64,000 nucleotides of DNA from Phenylobacterium hankyongense (GTDB lineage: Bacteria; Pseudomonadota; Alphaproteobacteria; Caulobacterales; Caulobacteraceae): the NCBI RefSeq assembly GCF_003254505.1, contig NZ_QFYP01000001.1, positions 852,001-916,000 on the forward strand, read 5' to 3'. The notes under the pieces are model-generated. The model was given only the letters and a program-made list of their open reading frames with translations. It had not been told where the DNA came from and did not search any database. Below, in pieces: positions 25,769 through 34,466 of the stretch (positions are counted from its first letter, which is position 1; each line of letters begins with the position of its first letter). The position numbers were made by a program, and so were the translations under genes.

Positions 25769-26257
25769 GTCGCCTCCCAACGGCCGTTAATCTCGGCCTT
25801 GGGGAGAACTATGCCCCGATGGCTCGCGCGGGCAAGCGCGCCGCCACGTCAACCGCGCGGCGGATACATCAGGCGCGGGTCTCAGCGGGTGCTGCGGCGG
25901 TCGTTCAGCAGCGGCAGGCGCGGATCCCTGGGCGTGGACACCGACGAGCGCGGGTCGATCAGGTCGCGGCGGGTGGGGGTCTGGGTGTTCTTCTGGGTCT
26001 TCATCGCCGTCGTTCCTTCAGGTCCCTGGGCAGCGGAAGCTGCCGAACGGGCGAAGCGGCGGACGAAGAGGCGCCGGCCGGCCGAGCGCGTCTTCGGGGC
26101 GCGGAACCTAGCACGTCGCGGCCAGCGGCGAGAGCCCCCGCGTTAACCCCTGACTCAGGTCTCCGAAACCCCGCCTTTACCCAAGGCCTGTATCAATTCG
26201 CGACATAAGGAGCCTCGTCCGACTGAGACGACGGCCGATCAAGGTGGGTGTTTTCAC
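25769..26257. other. Intergenic region between the dehydrogenase and the TacA-like gene
   Basis: About 490 bases. The only candidate gene is the 40-codon reading frame at 25882-26004 (minus). A TTAACCC near 26143-26149 resembles a CtrA half-site upstream of the TacA-like gene but lacks a second half 7 bases away. The longer plus-strand frame at 25819-26208 has non-protein-like composition. Confidence 0.5.
25882..26004 (-). CDS. Possible 40-residue hypothetical protein
   Basis: The minus-strand frame starts at ATG 26004, with AAGGAA about 9 bases upstream, and stops at TGA 25882. The product is basic and rich in Arg, Pro, Thr and Asp (starts MKTQKNTQTPTRRDLIDPR). It has no membrane segment or recognised motif. 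It sits alone between the dehydrogenase and TacA-like genes. The ribosome site and codon composition favour a real gene, but there is no homology evidence. Confidence 0.35.
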   Translation of the reverse strand: MKTQKNTQTPTRRDLIDPRSSVSTPRDPRLPLLNDRRSTR

Positions 26258-27781
<1,524 letters not shown>

Positions 27782-27799
27782 GGCGCACAAACCTGCGGT

Positions 27800-27910
27800 C
27801 ATCCCCGCGAAAGCGGGGACCCAGGTGTTTTGCGTTTTCGCGCGGCCCATGGGCGAGGTTGGATCCCTCAGCCACAATAAAAAGCCTGGGTCCCCGCTTT
27901 CGCGGGGATG
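27800..27910. repeat. REPIN-like element, 26-bp inverted repeats
   Basis: CATCCCCGCGAAAGCGGGGA with a following CCCAGG at 27800-27825 is repeated inverted at 27885-27910. Each arm is itself a hairpin (CCCCGC-GAAA-GCGGGG). A closely related element occurs at 46584-46696. Location between tacA and the convergent gapR unit fits a transposed REP doublet, which may also act as bidirectional terminator. Confidence 0.75.
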
Positions 27911-27936
27911 AGCGGAAAATGGGAGGTTAGGGCCCC

Positions 27937-28242
27937 CTACTCCGGCTTCTTCCGCCGGAACGGCCGGCGCTTCATCTCCGTCTTCTCGCCCTTCGCCTTG
28001 GCGGCGATCTCCTTGAGCTTGACGGTCTGCATCGCCGACAGCGCCTCGCCCGGCGCGCCCTTCTCGGGATCGCCGAAGGCGCGGCCGTAGGTCTTCACCC
28101 GCTCGGCCACCGAGCCCAGGAATTCGCCCTCCCATTCGGAGAGCTTGACGCCGGCCCGTTCGGCCTGGCGCTGGGCGCGTTTGAGGGCGTTCAGCGCAGC
28201 GCGTTTGGCCTGCGCCTTCCGATCTGGAGCCTTACGCTTCAA
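27937..28242 (-). CDS. Basic hypothetical protein coupled to gapR
   Basis: A 101-residue Lys/Arg-rich protein ([23 protein letters not shown] near the start, [18 protein letters not shown] at the end) with a middle [26 protein letters not shown]. It has no membrane segment and no family I can name with certainty. Its ATG overlaps the gapR stop by 4 bases (28239-28242), implying translational coupling. Net positive charge and pairing with a nucleoid protein suggest nucleic-acid binding, which is inference only. Confidence 0.8.
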   Translation of the reverse strand: MKRKAPDRKAQAKRAALNALKRAQRQAERAGVKLSEWEGEFLGSVAERVKTYGRAFGDPEKGAPGEALSAMQTVKLKEIAAKAKGEKTEMKRRPFRRKKPE

Positions 28243-28508
28243 ATCTCTCCGATGGCGGAGAGGTAGAGGTCGAGGATGGCGTCCTCTTCCATCCGCTTGG
28301 CGCGGTCCTGCTTGCGGATGCGGACCACCTTGCGCAGGATCTTGACGTCGAAGCCGTTGCCCTTGGCCTCGGCGAAGACTTCCTTGATCTGCTCGGCGAT
28401 CTCCGACTTCTCCTGTTCGAGGCGTTCGATGCGCTCGATGATGCTCTTCAGCTGGCCCTGGGCCGCCTGGTTGAGCACGTCGGGATGGGCGGAAGCGTCG
28501 TCGGCCAT
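28239..28508 (-). CDS. gapR: GapR (DUF2312) nucleoid-associated protein
   Basis: An 89-residue DNA-binding protein, the same length as Caulobacter GapR, which forms a tetrameric clamp on overtwisted DNA ahead of forks and polymerases. The signature [26 protein letters not shown] then [44 protein letters not shown] is nearly identical to the family, with a long coiled coil (about 15-50). The start at 28508 is preceded by GAGAGG. It is divergent from folE. Confidence 0.95.
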   Translation of the reverse strand: MADDASAHPDVLNQAAQGQLKSIIERIERLEQEKSEIAEQIKEVFAEAKGNGFDVKILRKVVRIRKQDRAKRMEEDAILDLYLSAIGEI

Positions 28509-28639
28509 GGGGAAAGCCTCTCGCGAGTCGGGGGTTGTCGGAAAGCGCGCGACCCTACTCATCAGCCCGGCCGCTGTCATCCGCACCTTGAACCTTGACT
28601 TGTCTGCGCCCGTTGAGACGGATCGCCGCGGAGGCCCCG

Positions 28640-29233
28640 ATGTCAAACACCCCGAAGAGCCCACCCACCCAGGACGACGCCGAAGCCGCCGTGCGCACCC
28701 TGATCGAATGGGCGGGCGACGACCCCGACCGCGAAGGCCTGCTCGACACCCCGGCCCGCGTGGCGCGCGCCTACAAGGAGCTGTTCTCCGGCTACGACAC
28801 CGATCCGCGCGCCTACCTGGAGCGCACCTTCAGCGAGGTGGGCGGCTACGACGAGCTGGTGGTGCTGAAGGACATCCGGGTGGTGAGCTTCTGCGAGCAC
28901 CACATGCTGCCGTTCCTCGGCAAGGCCCACGTCGGCTACCTGCCGTCGCACCGGGTGGTCGGCATCTCCAAGCTGGCGCGGGTGGTGCACGGCTTCGCCC
29001 GCCGGCTGCAGATCCAGGAGAAGCTCACCGCCGAGATCGCCGAGGCCATCCACGACATCCTGCAGCCCAAGGGCGTCGGCGTGGTGATCGTCTCCGAGCA
29101 CAGCTGCATGACCATGCGCGGCGTCAACACGCCCGGCTCGCGGCTGACCACCAGCCACCTGCTGGGCGAGGTCCGCGACGACCCGCGCACCCGCCAGGAG
29201 TTCTTCGAGTTGGTGAGGAACGGGGAGCACTGA
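28640..29233 (+). CDS. folE: GTP cyclohydrolase I
   Basis: First step of folate (tetrahydropterin) synthesis: GTP to dihydroneopterin triphosphate. A 197-residue protein with zinc-binding Cys and His residues in [20 protein letters not shown] and [11 protein letters not shown], and GISKLARVV. The start ATG 28640 has GGAGG 6 bases upstream; an upstream in-frame ATG at 28595 has no site. Single gene, with a REP-like element immediately 3'. Confidence 0.96.
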   Translation: MSNTPKSPPTQDDAEAAVRTLIEWAGDDPDREGLLDTPARVARAYKELFSGYDTDPRAYLERTFSEVGGYDELVVLKDIRVVSFCEHHMLPFLGKAHVGYLPSHRVVGISKLARVVHGFARRLQIQEKLTAEIAEAIHDILQPKGVGVVIVSEHSCMTMRGVNTPGSRLTTSHLLGEVRDDPRTRQEFFELVRNGEH

Positions 29234-29238
29234 CTTCG

Positions 29239-29403
29239 CTCCTCCCCTGTCCCGAAGAGGATGGGGGAGGTGGCGCGCCCCGCAGAGGGCGTGACGGAGG
29301 GGGCGTGACGGAGGGGGCGAGCCGGCGCACGTGCGGACCCGCGCCCCCTCCACCATCCGCTCTTCGGCGGATGGTCCCCCTCCCCCGTTTTACGGGGGAG
29401 GAG
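29239..29403. repeat. Imperfect long inverted repeat with internal 14-bp tandem repeat (MITE-like)
   Basis: The outer arms CTCCTCCCCTGT and ACGGGGGAGGAG and further inner arms (GAGGATGGGGGAGG against a CCTCCACCATCCGCTC stretch) make a long imperfect palindrome filling the folE to HAD-phosphatase gap. GTGACGGAGGGGGC occurs twice in tandem at 29291-29318. Similar palindromes with GTGACGGAGGG are common in alphaproteobacterial genomes. Confidence 0.6.
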
Positions 29404-29406
29404 AGA

Positions 29407-30009
29407 TTAGAGCAGGCCGCGCGCCTCCAGCGCCGGCCGGAGCGCGGCGGGGTCGGTGAAGTGGTGGACGTCGAAGCCCAGCGCCCGCGCGCCTTCGATG
29501 TTCCTGGCGCTGTCGTCCACGAACAGGACGTCTTCCGGCGCAACGCCGAACCGCTCGCAGGCCTGGCGGTAAATGCGCGGGTCGGGCTTCATGACCGCGG
29601 TCTCGGCCGAGATCACGATGCCGCCGAAATGCCGGAAGGCCGGGCTCATGGCGGTGATCCCGTCGATCACCTCGTGGCTCATGTTGGAGAGGCCGAACTG
29701 CGGCACGCCGCGGGCGGCCAGCGCCTCGATGGCGGCCTCGGTCTCAGGGATGGCGCCGGAGAACATCTCCCACCAGCGGGTTTCCCAGGCGTGGATCTGG
29801 TCGGAATATTCGGGAAAGCGCGCGAGCAGCGGCGCGCGGTTCTCGGCGAAGGTGACGCCGAGGTCGTGACGCAGGTGCCAGTCCATGGTGCAGACCTGGC
29901 TCAGGAACCGGTCGCACTCGGCTGGATCGTCGAAGACCTGGGAATAGAGCGTGCGCGGGTCCCAGCGCACGATGACGTTGCCGATGTCCCAGAGAAGCGC
30001 TCGCGCCAT
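29407..30009 (-). CDS. HAD-superfamily phosphatase (YihX-like)
   Basis: A 200-residue HAD hydrolase. The N-terminus LLWDIGNVIVRWD has the nucleophile Asp8 with the DxGN pattern of the YihX (glucose-1-phosphate phosphatase) branch. Motif 2 Ser/Thr is in FGLSNMSHE, and Lys plus Asp-pair motifs follow in MKPDPRIYRQAC and LFVDDSARNIEGARALG. A helical cap lies between. The true substrate (sugar phosphate) is inferred from subgroup resemblance. Confidence 0.88.
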   Translation of the reverse strand: MARALLWDIGNVIVRWDPRTLYSQVFDDPAECDRFLSQVCTMDWHLRHDLGVTFAENRAPLLARFPEYSDQIHAWETRWWEMFSGAIPETEAAIEALAARGVPQFGLSNMSHEVIDGITAMSPAFRHFGGIVISAETAVMKPDPRIYRQACERFGVAPEDVLFVDDSARNIEGARALGFDVHHFTDPAALRPALEARGLL

Positions 30010-30027
30010 CTCCGGGACGGCCGCGCC

Positions 30028-30153
30028 TCAGCCCTGCTTGGCTTTGAAGCGCGGGTTGGTCTTGTTGATGATGTAGACGACGCCCTTGCGGCGCACGAGC
30101 TTGCAGTCGCGGTGACGCGTCTTGAGCGACTTGAGCGAGCTTCTGACCTTCAT
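30028..30153 (-). CDS. rpmJ: 50S ribosomal protein L36 (YkgO type)
   Basis: A 41-residue protein found by hand translation: starts [18 protein letters not shown] and ends NPRFKAKQG. It is the C-minus (YkgO-like) form of L36, with a single Cys in [11 protein letters not shown] in place of the full zinc ribbon. A clear promoter lies upstream at 30210-30238. The product is small and basic. Confidence 0.93.
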   Translation of the reverse strand: MKVRSSLKSLKTRHRDCKLVRRKGVVYIINKTNPRFKAKQG

Positions 30154-30209
30154 GACCTTGTCTCGGGCGCGCGGACTGAAAAGCGTCCGGGGGTTCAACA
30201 GAGGGGGGG

Positions 30210-30238
30210 CATATACGGGGCGGGTTGGGCCAAGTCAA
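30210..30238 (-). promoter_or_regulatory. Housekeeping-type promoter of rpmJ
   Basis: On the minus strand TTGACT (30233-30238) and TATATG (30210-30215) are separated by exactly 17 bases, about 57 bases upstream of the rpmJ start. It matches the alphaproteobacterial sigma-70 pattern and resembles the promoters proposed for tRNA-Val and the small RNA in this window. Confidence 0.65.
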
Positions 30239-30300
30239 CGCTTAGGGACATCTCGGCCTTGTGATTGAGAGCGGACTCGACGCTCGTTAGGGTGGCGCGG

Positions 30301-31593
30301 ATGCGTCGTCGATACATTCTGCTCCTGCTTTACGCCCTGGCGGGCTGCGCCACCCCGGCCGGCCGGCCGATCCCGACGCCTGTGGCGCCGAGGCCCAGCG
30401 CGCCCGCGCCCGAGCCGCCGGCGGCGGCGGGGCCGATCCGGCCGCCCACCGCGTCCGGGGACATGGTGTTCGACGCCTGGGCGGCGGACTTCTATGGCCG
30501 GGCGGTGAAGGCGGGGGTTTCGCCGGCGCTGCTGGACCGCGAACTGGCGGGCCTGACCCCCGATCCGCGGGTCGCCGCCCTCGACACCCGCCAGCCGGAA
30601 TTCTCCAAGCCGATCTCCGACTACGTCAGGGGCGTGGTCACCGACGGCCGCGCCGCGATCGGCCAGGCCAAGCGCACCGAGGTCCCCCGGCTGGACGGCA
30701 TCGAGCAGACCTACGGCGTCCCGCGCGAGATCCTGCTGGGCGTCTGGGCGATGGAGAGCGGGTTCGGCGCGATCCAGGGCGACTTCGACGTCATCCGCTC
30801 CATGGCCACCCTGGCCGCCCAGGGCCGCCGGCGGCAGTTCGCCGAGGACCAGCTGATCGCCGCCCTGAAGCTGATCGGCTCGGGCGAGGTGACGCGGGCC
30901 CAGCTGCGCGGGTCCTGGGCCGGCGCCATGGGCCAGACCCAGTTCATCCCCACCACCTTCGCCTCGACCGCGGTGGACGGCGACGGCGACGGCCGGCGCG
31001 ACATCTGGGGCTCCAGCGCCGATGCGCTGGCCTCGGCGGCCAACCTGCTGAAGGCCGGCGGCTGGACGCCCGGGCAGGACTGGGCGCGCGAAGTGACCGT
31101 GCCCGCCGACTTCGACTTCAGCCAGACCGAGGGCCCGAAGCTGACGCCCGTGCAGTGGGGGGCGATGGGCGTGCGGCGCGCCGACGGCCTGCCGTGGTCG
31201 CCGGCCAACCAGGACGTCCCGGCGCAGCTGTCGGCGCCGGCCGGCGCCTCGGGGCCGTTGTTCCTGCTGTTCCCCAACCACTTCGCGATCCGCAAGTACA
31301 ACAATTCGCTGGCCTATGCGCTGGCCGTGGGCCTGCTGGCCGACCGCTTCTCCGGCCGCGGCGACCTGGTCCGTCCCTGGCCGCAGGAGACCGCGCTGGC
31401 GCTGGTGGACCGGATGACCGCCCAGCGGGCGCTGGCGTCCCTGGGCTTCGATCCGGGCGCGCCCGACGGCGTCGTGGGCCTGAACACCCGCACCGCGCTG
31501 CGCGCCTGGCAGAAGGCGCGCGGCCTGACCGCCGACGGCTATCTCTCGATGGACATGGTCCAGAAGCTGAAGGCCGAGGCCGGAGCCTCCTAG
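30301..31593 (+). CDS. Lytic murein transglycosylase (MltB family) lipoprotein
   Basis: Cleaves glycan strands of peptidoglycan; 430 residues. The signal MRRRYILLLLYALAGC is a lipobox, so it is anchored in the membrane facing the periplasm. The MltB-type catalytic region holds Glu in LLGVWAMESGFGAIQG, and SWAGAMGQTQFIPTTFASTAVDGDGDGRRDIW is the family core. A peptidoglycan-binding domain closes the protein (LGFDPGAPDGVVGLNTRTALRAWQKARGL). The start ATG 30301 is chosen because the signal begins there; an upstream in-frame GTG at 30265 lacks support. Its stop overlaps the convergent MFS gene by 4 bases. Confidence 0.92.
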   Translation: MRRRYILLLLYALAGCATPAGRPIPTPVAPRPSAPAPEPPAAAGPIRPPTASGDMVFDAWAADFYGRAVKAGVSPALLDRELAGLTPDPRVAALDTRQPEFSKPISDYVRGVVTDGRAAIGQAKRTEVPRLDGIEQTYGVPREILLGVWAMESGFGAIQGDFDVIRSMATLAAQGRRRQFAEDQLIAALKLIGSGEVTRAQLRGSWAGAMGQTQFIPTTFASTAVDGDGDGRRDIWGSSADALASAANLLKAGGWTPGQDWAREVTVPADFDFSQTEGPKLTPVQWGAMGVRRADGLPWSPANQDVPAQLSAPAGASGPLFLLFPNHFAIRKYNNSLAYALAVGLLADRFSGRGDLVRPWPQETALALVDRMTAQRALASLGFDPGAPDGVVGLNTRTALRAWQKARGLTADGYLSMDMVQKLKAEAGAS

Positions 31594-32906
31594 ACACCGC
31601 CTTCGTCGCTGCGCTCCAGCGTGGCGATGGCGGTGTCAGCCCGCGTGGCCGGCAGCGGGTCGGCGTTGCGCAGCGCGTTGCTGCGGAAGGCGTAGACCAG
31701 CAGGCCCAGCATCAGCGTGGCGTTCAGCAGGAACGGCCCGGCGTGGACGTGCTTGTAGAGGCGCATGAACAGCGGCGCGAGCACCACGTTGACGCCGTTC
31801 ACCGCCGCGATGGCGCCGGCCACCCGCGCCTGGTCGACGGCCGCCACCGCCAGCGACGAGCCGGCGGTGAACCCCGGCCGCGCGAAGCCGAAGCCCAGGC
31901 TGGCCATGGCGTAGCCGGCCACCACCACCGAATAGTCGGGGGCGAAGGCCACCATCAGGTTGCCGACCGCCGCCACCGCCACGCCCCAGCGCAGCAGCTG
32001 GCGCGGCGTCATCTCGAACATCCGGATCACGCCCCACTGGGCGAGCAGGCCGGCCACGGCGCCGAACATCATGGCGATGGCGATCGGCCGCTGGGCGTCG
32101 AGCGGCGACAGGTGGAGGGTGTCGATGATCAGGAAGCCCAGCGTCTGCTGCTGGGCCGTCTGGCAGCTGGCGACGATGAAGCCGTAGATCAGGAACGGGA
32201 TCACCCGCGAGTCGCGCCACATCGGCTGCGGCTTCGGACCGCCCTTCGCGGCGGCGGCGCGGGCCAGCGCCGGGTCCGGCCGCGAGGCGCTCTCCGGCAG
32301 GAAGCGCCAGACCACGAACAGCATGCCCCCGGCGATCACCGCGAAGCTGAACAGCGGTCCCGCCAGGCCGACGCCGGGGAAGATGAACAACGGCGCGAGG
32401 AACGGCCCCAGCACCGTTCCGAGACCGAAGGCGCCGGCCAGGCTGGCCATCGACTGGGTCCTCTGGTCGGGCCCGGTGTGGTCGGCCACATAGGCCTGGG
32501 TCGCCGGGTTCGAGGCCGCGCCGAACAGGCCGAAGATCGCCCGCGCCAGCAGGAACAGGGCGAAGATCACCATCGGCGCAGCCAGATGGCGCAGGCCCGC
32601 GCTGACCACCGAGCCGCAGGCGATCATCGAGATCATGAAGCCCGAGAGCCCGACCATCATCAGCGGCTTGCGGCCGTAGCGGTCCGAGGCCTTCGCCCAG
32701 AACGGCGAGGAGAAGGCCCACAGCAGCGCCGAGAGCGAGAAGATCGCGACCACCATCTCGTCCGGAATGCCCAGGGAGCGGCCAATGGCGGGCAGGACGG
32801 AGATCAGCCCGGTGTTGCCGAGCGCGGTGGCGATCGAGACGCCGAAGATGATCGCGAGCGCGCGCTTGGGAAGGCCGCTGGTCGGGACGGCTGCGGAACT
32901 GGCCAT
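31590..32906 (-). CDS. MFS transporter (drug/sugar efflux type)
   Basis: A 438-residue inner-membrane protein with 12 predicted helices. The MFS loop 2-3 motif is seen as PFWAKASDRYGRKPLMMVGL, typical of the DHA1/TetA branch. The substrate is not evident. The start ATG 32906 excludes the polar upstream extension to 32966. It is divergent from motA across 110 bases. Confidence 0.88.
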   Translation of the reverse strand: MASSAAVPTSGLPKRALAIIFGVSIATALGNTGLISVLPAIGRSLGIPDEMVVAIFSLSALLWAFSSPFWAKASDRYGRKPLMMVGLSGFMISMIACGSVVSAGLRHLAAPMVIFALFLLARAIFGLFGAASNPATQAYVADHTGPDQRTQSMASLAGAFGLGTVLGPFLAPLFIFPGVGLAGPLFSFAVIAGGMLFVVWRFLPESASRPDPALARAAAAKGGPKPQPMWRDSRVIPFLIYGFIVASCQTAQQQTLGFLIIDTLHLSPLDAQRPIAIAMMFGAVAGLLAQWGVIRMFEMTPRQLLRWGVAVAAVGNLMVAFAPDYSVVVAGYAMASLGFGFARPGFTAGSSLAVAAVDQARVAGAIAAVNGVNVVLAPLFMRLYKHVHAGPFLLNATLMLGLLVYAFRSNALRNADPLPATRADTAIATLERSDEGGV

Positions 32907-33016
32907 GATCCGGATTAGGGGTTGGTCCGCACGTCTCGCCAACCCCAAATGCCGCTCACCGCCCATTAAACATTAACCGCGATCCTCCGCTGAACCACCG
33001 GGGGCTCTTCTCTTTC

Positions 33017-33886
33017 ATGTTCCAGATTATCGGTCTCGTGCTGCTGTTCGGCCTGGTGTTCGGCAGCTTCATCATCTCCGGCGGCAATATCGGGGTGATC
33101 CTGCACGCCCTGCCGCACGAGATGATGGCCATCGGCGGCGCCGGCGTCGCCAGCTTCCTGATCGCCAACTCCATGCCGGTGATCAAGGCCAGCGGCGGCG
33201 GCCTCTCGAAGGTGTTCTCGGGGCCGAAGTGGAAGCCCACCGACTACCGCGACCTGCTGGCGCTGCTCTTCCTGCTCACCAAGACCATGAAGTCCAAGGG
33301 CGTGATCGCCCTGGAAAGCCACATCGAGAACCCCACCGAGAGCACGATCTTCTCGCGCTTCCCGCGGATCATGAAGGACCACTTCGCCGTGGACTTTATC
33401 TGCGACACCCTGCGCATGATGACCATGAACCTGGAGGATCCGCACCAGGTCGAGGACGCCATGGAGAAGCAGCTCGAGAAGCACCACCATGAGGCGCTGG
33501 CGCCCGGCCACGCCCTGCAGAGCCTGGCCGACGCCCTGCCGGCGCTGGGCATCGTGGCCGCCGTACTCGGGGTCATCAAGACCATGGGCGCGATCACCGA
33601 ACCGCCGGAGATCCTCGGCGAGATGATCGGCTCGGCCCTGGTCGGCACCTTCCTGGGCGTCTTCCTGGCCTACGGCATGGTCGGGCCGATGGCGACGCGG
33701 ATGATGGCGGTGGTCGAGGAGGAAGGCTCCTTCTACCGGATCATCCAGTCGGTGCTGGTCGCCCACCTGCACGGCAACGCCGCGCAGATCTCCGTCGAGA
33801 TCGGCCGCGGCAGCGTGCCCTCCGGCGCCCAGCCCAGCTTCCTGGAGCTGGAAGAAGCGCTTTCGGCCATCCCCAACGAGGGCTGA
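33017..33886 (+). CDS. motA: Flagellar motor stator protein MotA
   Basis: Proton-channel stator subunit, 289 residues. Helices 1-2 (MFQIIGLVLLFGLVFGSFIISGG; MMAIGGAGVASFLIANS), a large cytoplasmic loop with basic/acidic residues contacting the rotor, and helices 3-4 (ALGIVAAVLGVIKTMGA; GTFLGVFLAYGMVGP) form the MotA/PomA fold. No motB follows, which fits my memory that motA and motB are unlinked in Caulobacter. Upstream ATTAAACATTAAC has two TTAA sites, but with 3-base rather than 7-base spacing. Confidence 0.94.
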   Translation: MFQIIGLVLLFGLVFGSFIISGGNIGVILHALPHEMMAIGGAGVASFLIANSMPVIKASGGGLSKVFSGPKWKPTDYRDLLALLFLLTKTMKSKGVIALESHIENPTESTIFSRFPRIMKDHFAVDFICDTLRMMTMNLEDPHQVEDAMEKQLEKHHHEALAPGHALQSLADALPALGIVAAVLGVIKTMGAITEPPEILGEMIGSALVGTFLGVFLAYGMVGPMATRMMAVVEEEGSFYRIIQSVLVAHLHGNAAQISVEIGRGSVPSGAQPSFLELEEALSAIPNEG

Positions 33887-34066
33887 CCGCCGCCTTTCCG
33901 GCTTGGGAAAGGTGAAAAAAGTGATCACGGACGCGTGAATTAAAGCCTTGCCCAGTCGAGCCGGGCCGGCATATTCCTAAGCTGCGCCTGGGGGGCGTCG
34001 TCGGCTCTTGCGAGCCGGCTATTCCGTCGCGGGCGCTTTGACACACCGACTAGGGGAACCTGGGAT

Positions 34067-34384
34067 ATGAACTCCGAAATGCTCCGCAAGCTGCTCGTCG
34101 CCGGCGCCGCCGTCGCCGCGCTTTCCGTCGCCGCCTGCTCCAAGCCGGCTGAAAAGACCGACGCCGCCGCCGCCGACGCCACGACGGCCGCCGCCGCCGC
34201 CGACACGGCTCAAAGCGCCGCCGCGACCGCCTCCAACGCCGCCGCCGACGCCTCCAAGGCCGCTGGCGACGCCGCCGCGACCGCCGCTGCTCCGGCCGCT
34301 GGCGCCACGACCACCACCACGACCGCAGCTCCGGCCGCTGCGCCCGCCGCAGCCCCGGCCCCGGCCGCGCCCGAGAAGAAGTAA
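34067..34384 (+). CDS. Alanine-rich small lipoprotein
   Basis: A 105-residue protein. The N-terminus MNSEMLRKLLVAGAAVAALSVAAC ends in a lipobox Cys24, so it is likely membrane-anchored. The remainder is about half Ala with Asp, Thr, Ser and Pro (KTDAAAADATTAAAAADTAQ...), predicted extended or helical, ending EKK. No enzyme domain is present. It is followed by a strong intrinsic terminator. A possible promoter (TTGCCC-17-ATATTC) lies about 110 bases upstream but is weak. Confidence 0.75.
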   Translation: MNSEMLRKLLVAGAAVAALSVAACSKPAEKTDAAAADATTAAAAADTAQSAAATASNAAADASKAAGDAAATAAAPAAGATTTTTTAAPAAAPAAAPAPAAPEKK

Positions 34385-34410
34385 GCTTCTCGACGCAAAT
34401 GCGTTACGGA

Positions 34411-34436
34411 GGGCCGCCCCACGGGGCGGCCCTTTT
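34411..34436 (+). terminator. Rho-independent terminator after the Ala-rich lipoprotein gene
   Basis: A perfect 10-bp GC stem (GGGCCGCCCC / GGGGCGGCCC) with a 2-base loop is followed by TTTT. It lies 27 bases after the stop codon. Confidence 0.85.
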
Positions 34437-34466
34437 CGTTTGAGGCCCATAGGTCGTTAGACGATC

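Noticed and set aside
25819..26208. Plus-strand 129-codon frame upstream of tacA
   Set aside because: Composition is Ala/Arg/Gly-rich with no motif, no ribosome site, and it runs into the tacA leader.
27800..27910. Repeated CATCCCC arms considered as CRISPR or attachment sites
   Set aside because: Only two inverted arms, and no integrase or tRNA fragment near; REP-type doublet explains them.
29291..29318. Tandem 14-base repeat, considered as a CRISPR start
   Set aside because: Two adjacent copies with no spacers and no cas genes; part of a palindromic element.
32960..32990. CtrA box before motA (ATTAAACATTAAC)
   Set aside because: The two TTAA halves are 3 bases apart, not the 7 of the CtrA consensus.
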